Part shown: positions 59,820 through 64,000 of the stretch, piece by piece
Layout: each line of letters starts with the position of its first letter
Position numbering within the stretch: the stretch's first letter is position 1
Source of the DNA: Neodiprion pinetum
Taxonomy: Eukaryota > Arthropoda > Insecta > Hymenoptera > Diprionidae
NCBI RefSeq assembly: GCF_021155775.2
Contig: NC_060235.2
Span: 17,916,693-17,980,692 of the forward strand
Direction of reading: 5' to 3'
DNA length: 64,000 bases
Made by a program: the position numbers and the translations under genes
The notes under the pieces: generated by a model
Databases searched by the model: none
What the model saw: the letters and a program-made list of their open reading frames with translations, nothing else
What the model was told of the DNA's origin: nothing

Positions 59820-60980
59820 TGCACAAGATAAGGGATGTTGGGGTTAAAATATAAAGTCTGTGCTTCTCTCCCTTTCCTGGACAGTTTTTCTCCCGGTCAA
59901 TTTTCGTTTAAAAATTCATAGCTATAATTGTAACGATGACCGACCAAGTCAAACAGCCACAACTGACTTCTCCAATTACTCAACGTACATGAATGTATAC
60001 GGTTATATTGAGACATGCAACCTCGTAGCATCAATATATTATAGAAATAAATTGCGTCCCCGATCGAAATGACGTTCTATAGGCATACTAGATATATCTA
60101 TACCTACATGTATAACCCACATCATATCCTGGCAGCTGCAAACGTGGTGACTGAAAAGTGGCTGCAAAAACAGTAACTCTTTTCCTTCCTCTCTGCGCTC
60201 TTTCTACATACATTATGTATCTATAGTATTACCACCAGTAAGTATATGATATTCTTACTTCATCACTTTGCGGTTAATTTTTTTTCTGTATACATATAGT
60301 TAACAATTCGCGTTGTCCAACACTGCGATTGATATGAGAAGAAAAAAATTGTCTACTTGTTCCTGATAACGTCACACACATGTATACTTTTTTTATGTAC
60401 CGATCACCGAACTTCTATATCAGAGAAAAAAGTGAAAGGAATTATCTAAGCAAGAGGATACCTCAGTTTTTACCGTCTGTATGACGGGGTGGCTGGCCGG
60501 CGCCTCGTCAAGTCTTCATTGATTGCATCCTGCAGCTAATTTTAGCGCAACCCGAGAGGGGATCAGGAGAGGGTTGTTTGGGGGCAGAAAGAGAGTGAGG
60601 AACTGCAGTCCTTTGTAGCGAGTTCATACCCGGCGGAATAATTCATAATCGCGAAGTGCCGCAGGATGATCAGAGGCATATTAATCACACCATGCAGTCA
60701 TCGTGGATCGGTCTCACGATTATTATACATCCGATCACCAGTGTAGCTGTTTGTTTCATTACAATTAAGTCGAGGTAATTATTTAAGTAATTTATGAAAA
60801 TTCGGAGTTCAACAATTGTGAATTAGGGTGAAATTGTGTAATCATCGAGAACGAGCGGCTTTAGGCTGACCCTGAGCCAGCCCTCGAACTTCACGTTCTC
60901 ATACTGCAGGTTTCATGTTCCAAAGGAAAAAAATTAATGATAGTATCCAATTAGAATTTCTAACTACAAGTTCAGATTTG
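59820..60980. other. Non-coding region upstream of B4GAT1
   Basis: No coding gene is supported. The segment at about 60480-60760 is less AT-rich than its surroundings and of higher complexity (TGGCTGGCCGGCGCCTCGTC and following). It could be regulatory or an untranslated exon. Nothing firmer can be said. Confidence 0.4.
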
Positions 60981-60984
60981 TGAT

Positions 60985-61400
60985 TATCGATTTAAATGCC
61001 CTCGGGTACCACATTACACGAAAATATGACCATTTTTTAAATTCTTAACCACTATAATGAGTCCACCATTACAAATTTTGTAAGTTTGACCTTGGATTGG
61101 TTGTCGGTGAGCCAAAAAACCTCCGCCTACTGATTTCGACCAAAATCCAAATATATTCATATTTTTACCAACCATATTGGATTTGCCATTTTGGATTTCG
61201 CAAATCTGTCCTTTGATTCGTGATCAGCCACCTAGCAAGCCTTCGAGTACCAATTTTCATAAACATCCAAATGTTCTTAGTTTTTTTAATAAGCATATCG
61301 AATAAGCCAAATTTAAATTTTGCAAATCTGACTTTAAATTCGCGATTAGCGGCCCAAAAAACCTTGCGGTACCAATTTTCATTGAAACCCATTAATTTAT
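60985..61400. repeat. Degenerate tandem repeat, about 120-bp period, 3-4 copies
   Basis: Blocks of the type TTTTGCAAATCTGACTTT, then a GATTCGTGATCAGC-like string, then GCCCAAAAAACCTTGCGGTA and CCAATTTTCAT recur at about 61070-61150, 61190-61270 and 61315-61390 with many substitutions. Units are too diverged to define exact borders. Confidence 0.7.
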
Positions 61401-62530
61401 TCTCATGATGTCATCATTTTTATTTCATTTTTAGAATTTAGCTATTTAAATAATTCGAAAAGTTCTGAACCGATCAAAGCCAAAATCCAATCAGTTCTAA
61501 GTTTGGAAAAGTCGCGTCGATTCAGACCAAAATCGTTGAAATTCGGTAATCGTTCTCGAGATATGGTCGGACAAAAACATTGATCACATACATAAAACCC
61601 AATTTTTCATTTTCTGGGTGATTATAATATTTGAAGTAGAAGTTGAAAAAACTACAGTCACCGGTTAGTCAAGATGTTACAATAAATGCGGAGGAATATG
61701 TTCAGGTATACCAAGGAGTATGTACAGAGTTTGAAAAATAATATTTTGAATCAGAGCTTTATCGTTGTGGGTTATCGATTATCACAGCGTTACATAAAAA
61801 TAAGTCAAGAAAACGCAGTTAGGTAATAATTGTACAGTGCAACCGCAAGTCCAAACCGCATTAAGCAACCGCTGACCTGGCTTGTAAATATCCATTCAGT
61901 GACGTCATAAGCACTTACAGCGCTTCTGGACGTTCAACGTTGAACTAAGGCCGCTGATTTCATTGGCCAGTTCCGTTAAATCCGGCCAATGAAATCACTT
62001 ACAAATCGAGACAGACTTCTTGTGGATCATGAACGGGCTGCTCTCATCTGAAATTTTTTTTTGTCGAATCGTGTCATATTTACGGACAGACAACTGATGG
62101 AATAGGTTTTTCCGAATTACGTGTGTGCTTTTATACGTCTTTATCTCCCTGACGGAAATGAAACAATTTCTGAAATCGTAGAAGGCCAATTGCCAATTGG
62201 CCATGTTTGATTTGATTTTATTTATTTCATCATTATTATTAATAAATATTATCAGCGATCTACATTACCAATGACTGAGATACAGAGGTACACTTTTATT
62301 CAAGTTACGATTAAAAAAATGTTCTAGTCAGATTCGTGCGCTGTTCTCGCACGATTCGACAAGGAAATTTCCCCGCTTTTGACATCACGAAATATATTTT
62401 GTGAGTTAAGTATTGAATTAATTAGAAAAAAAAAGTTTACAGTCTCAGGTTAACAGAATTAAAGTAATTTCACATAAAAAATAATATAAATATGGCATAT
62501 GATATTTTTTTGTAGTTTTATTGGAAAATA
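61401..62530. other. Non-coding region with short inverted repeats
   Basis: No gene is seen. A motif TCGGTAATCGTTCTCGAGAT near 61545 resembles tails of insect non-LTR elements. GATTTCATTGGCC and GGCCAATGAAATC (about 61955-61997) form a hairpin, and GGCCAATTGCCAATTGGCC at 62185-62203 is nearly palindromic. Confidence 0.45.
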
Positions 62531-62539
62531 TTTGAAATT

Positions 62540-62880
62540 TTTGATTAGTGTTATTTTCGATCGCTGATATCATTCAAACGGTTGGTCTGAGGAACTTTGA
62601 TCTTCAGACGTTTTTTATAGAGCGTGAAATTTTCTACAAGTCTCTTTTTTCAGATTGTTGTTACGATGAACCGTTCCAAAGTAATAAAAATTCAAAAATG
62701 AAAAAAAATTTCCCGTGTTATTTAAATGGAAAATAAAGAAATGCATAGAGGCACACCTTACTATTGATATTGAGAGCTCATATTGGCGCCAAAATTTTTG
62801 TTTTTAAGTATACTATCAATTTTTGGACACCATAAGAAAAAAAAAAATCCGTCTTTTTTTGAAACACCCTAATATATATA
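62540..62880 (+). repeat. Dispersed repeat, copy 1 (related to 63320-63665)
   Basis: Shares in the same order with 63320-63665: TATAGAGCGTGAAATTT, TTATTTAAATGGAAAAT, TATTGAGAGCTC/TATTAAGAGCTC and a final GAACACC(C)TAAT-type end. Non-coding and diverged. Confidence 0.7.
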
Positions 62881-63319
62881 TACATACACGACACGCTGGG
62901 TCAGCGGGGCCTTTAGTAACGATATAAGCATCGACCGATTTCCGCAATAACGAACTTCGAACATTGTGGGTTATCAATTATCGCGGTTTCATAAAAAAAT
63001 AAATTAAAAAAGCGTAGTTACGCAAAAATTATACAGTAAAATCAGAAGTTCAAGCCGCATTGAGGGGGGGGATTTCCTTTTTTTTCACTAAATTTATCAC
63101 GTATTTCTACTTTTCTGGTGAAGAAACTATACAACGGATCAATGCGAAATTTGGCACGTGGATTTATTTATCTCTTATACAGCTCTACGAAATAAATCCT
63201 TTTTTTTTCTTGCTCTGATTTTTTCTGTGAATTCTGGTGTTTGAGAATGTAAAACTTACGAATATAATTATGATTATAGTAGATTGGCTCTGGTTTTTAT
63301 GTTATTGTAGTATTGTATT

Positions 63320-63665
63320 CGAGATGACTCAATGTTTATAGGCGAATTTCTCTTGAACGGTTAAAGTTAGGAAAATTCTATACCCGTAGATTTTTATAGA
63401 GCGTGAAATTTCCTATAAGAATCTGTTAATACAGACAGTTTATTAGATGTACGTTTAGATGGTTTATACGCCAGACGTTTATGAGAAAAAAGAATTCACA
63501 AATTTTCCTAAATTTTTTTACCTGTTATTTAAATGGAAAATGGAAAAAAATCAATATTAAGAGCTCGTATTTGGCTGAGATATTCTATTTAAGATGCTCT
63601 ATCGAAATTATGTTGCGTATTTGAGAGAAATTTTTAAATTTTTTTTCGGAACACCTCAATACCCC
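63320..63665 (+). repeat. Dispersed repeat, copy 2 (related to 62540-62880)
   Basis: This is the second diverged copy of the unit, about 785 bp to the right and in the same orientation. It ends at GGAACACCTCAATA before a C10+ homopolymer at 63662. Sequence at about 62935-63065 likewise matches 61740-61860 (GTGGGTTATC-ATTATC block), so a larger unit may be duplicated. Confidence 0.7.
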
Positions 63666-64000
63666 CCCCCCCCTTCGAAGAAACTTGTCGTGCCCTCTTT
63701 TTCATAGCGGAAACAACAAAGTATTATATTTCTTATATTTTTTATACGTGTGTCCGAATAAAGTAAGCATAACTAAAGTTATTGATAGTATTTTTTTAAT
63801 AAACTTTAGATATTAAAAAAAAGAAATCGAATTTTTCACCTAACAATTGCTTTTTTGAGTCATGTATGAAAATATCGATAAAATAAATAACTAGAGCCAA
63901 TTTCGAAAAACTACGCTTACTCCTAAGGTCGTTGACATCGAATCTTTCTAAGACGACTCAAATATCAAGAGCAACAAAACCAGTGTTGACCAGTATTGTC
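63666..64000. other. AT-rich end of window
   Basis: Nothing recognisable: AT-rich, with a poly-C tract at its left edge. Confidence 0.5.

Noticed and set aside
1..64000. CRISPR arrays, bacterial operons, rRNA or tRNA genes
   Set aside because: No array with unique spacers, no bacterial gene arrangement and no recognisable tRNA or rRNA was found; the tandem arrays lack spacer structure.

Overview
This window is eukaryotic nuclear DNA, most likely from an insect and probably a hymenopteran. The evidence is AT-rich intergenic sequence, short GT-AG introns, and insect-type versions of animal genes: paired synaptobrevins, eL22, GABARAP/Atg8a, an AGTRAP-like protein, B4GAT1 and Aquarius. The order is an inference; nothing here fixes the species. 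All gene models below were spliced by hand, and those given as complete keep the reading frame across every junction.

Layout. (1) 3.5-22.4 kb holds two R-SNARE genes head to head. Syb (minus strand, 122 aa) has lost the introns inside its SNARE motif. nSyb (plus strand) has a start codon apparently split by a 3.3 kb intron and two alternative last exons, giving 126-aa or 179-aa proteins. The nSyb introns carry a 58-bp minisatellite, a 1.3 kb foldback element, two short palindromic elements and a 0.9 kb foldback element. (2) 25.4-34.2 kb is compact and gene-dense: RpL22 (+), GABARAP/Atg8a (+), an AGTRAP-like four-helix membrane protein (-) and an unrecognised 253-aa protein (-). (3) At 35.06 kb the first coding exon of an unidentified plus-strand gene ends in a splice donor. 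About 300 bp further on begins a 14.7 kb array of about 43 copies of a 341-bp satellite (35.46-50.14 kb) with nested higher-order duplications. Nearly every unit carries a strong 5' splice-site sequence, and the array appears to sit in the first intron of this gene. (4) 50.1-57.3 kb is gene-poor and rearranged. It holds a decayed, intron-containing duplicate of the Aquarius (AQR) helicase gene and several inverted-repeat elements, one resembling foldback transposons. (5) 57.9-59.4 kb is a GC-rich two-exon B4GAT1 gene (-), with a possible small coding exon just upstream. (6) 59.8-64 kb is non-coding with degenerate tandem and dispersed repeats.

Functionally the genes are mostly housekeeping or membrane-trafficking: vesicle fusion (Syb, nSyb), translation (RpL22), autophagosome and Golgi traffic (GABARAP) and Golgi glycosylation of dystroglycan-type glycans (B4GAT1). 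They are not an operon and show no sign of acting as one system. The most unusual structures are the splice-donor-bearing satellite inside a probable intron, the Syb/nSyb pair with unequal intron content, and the broken AQR duplicate.
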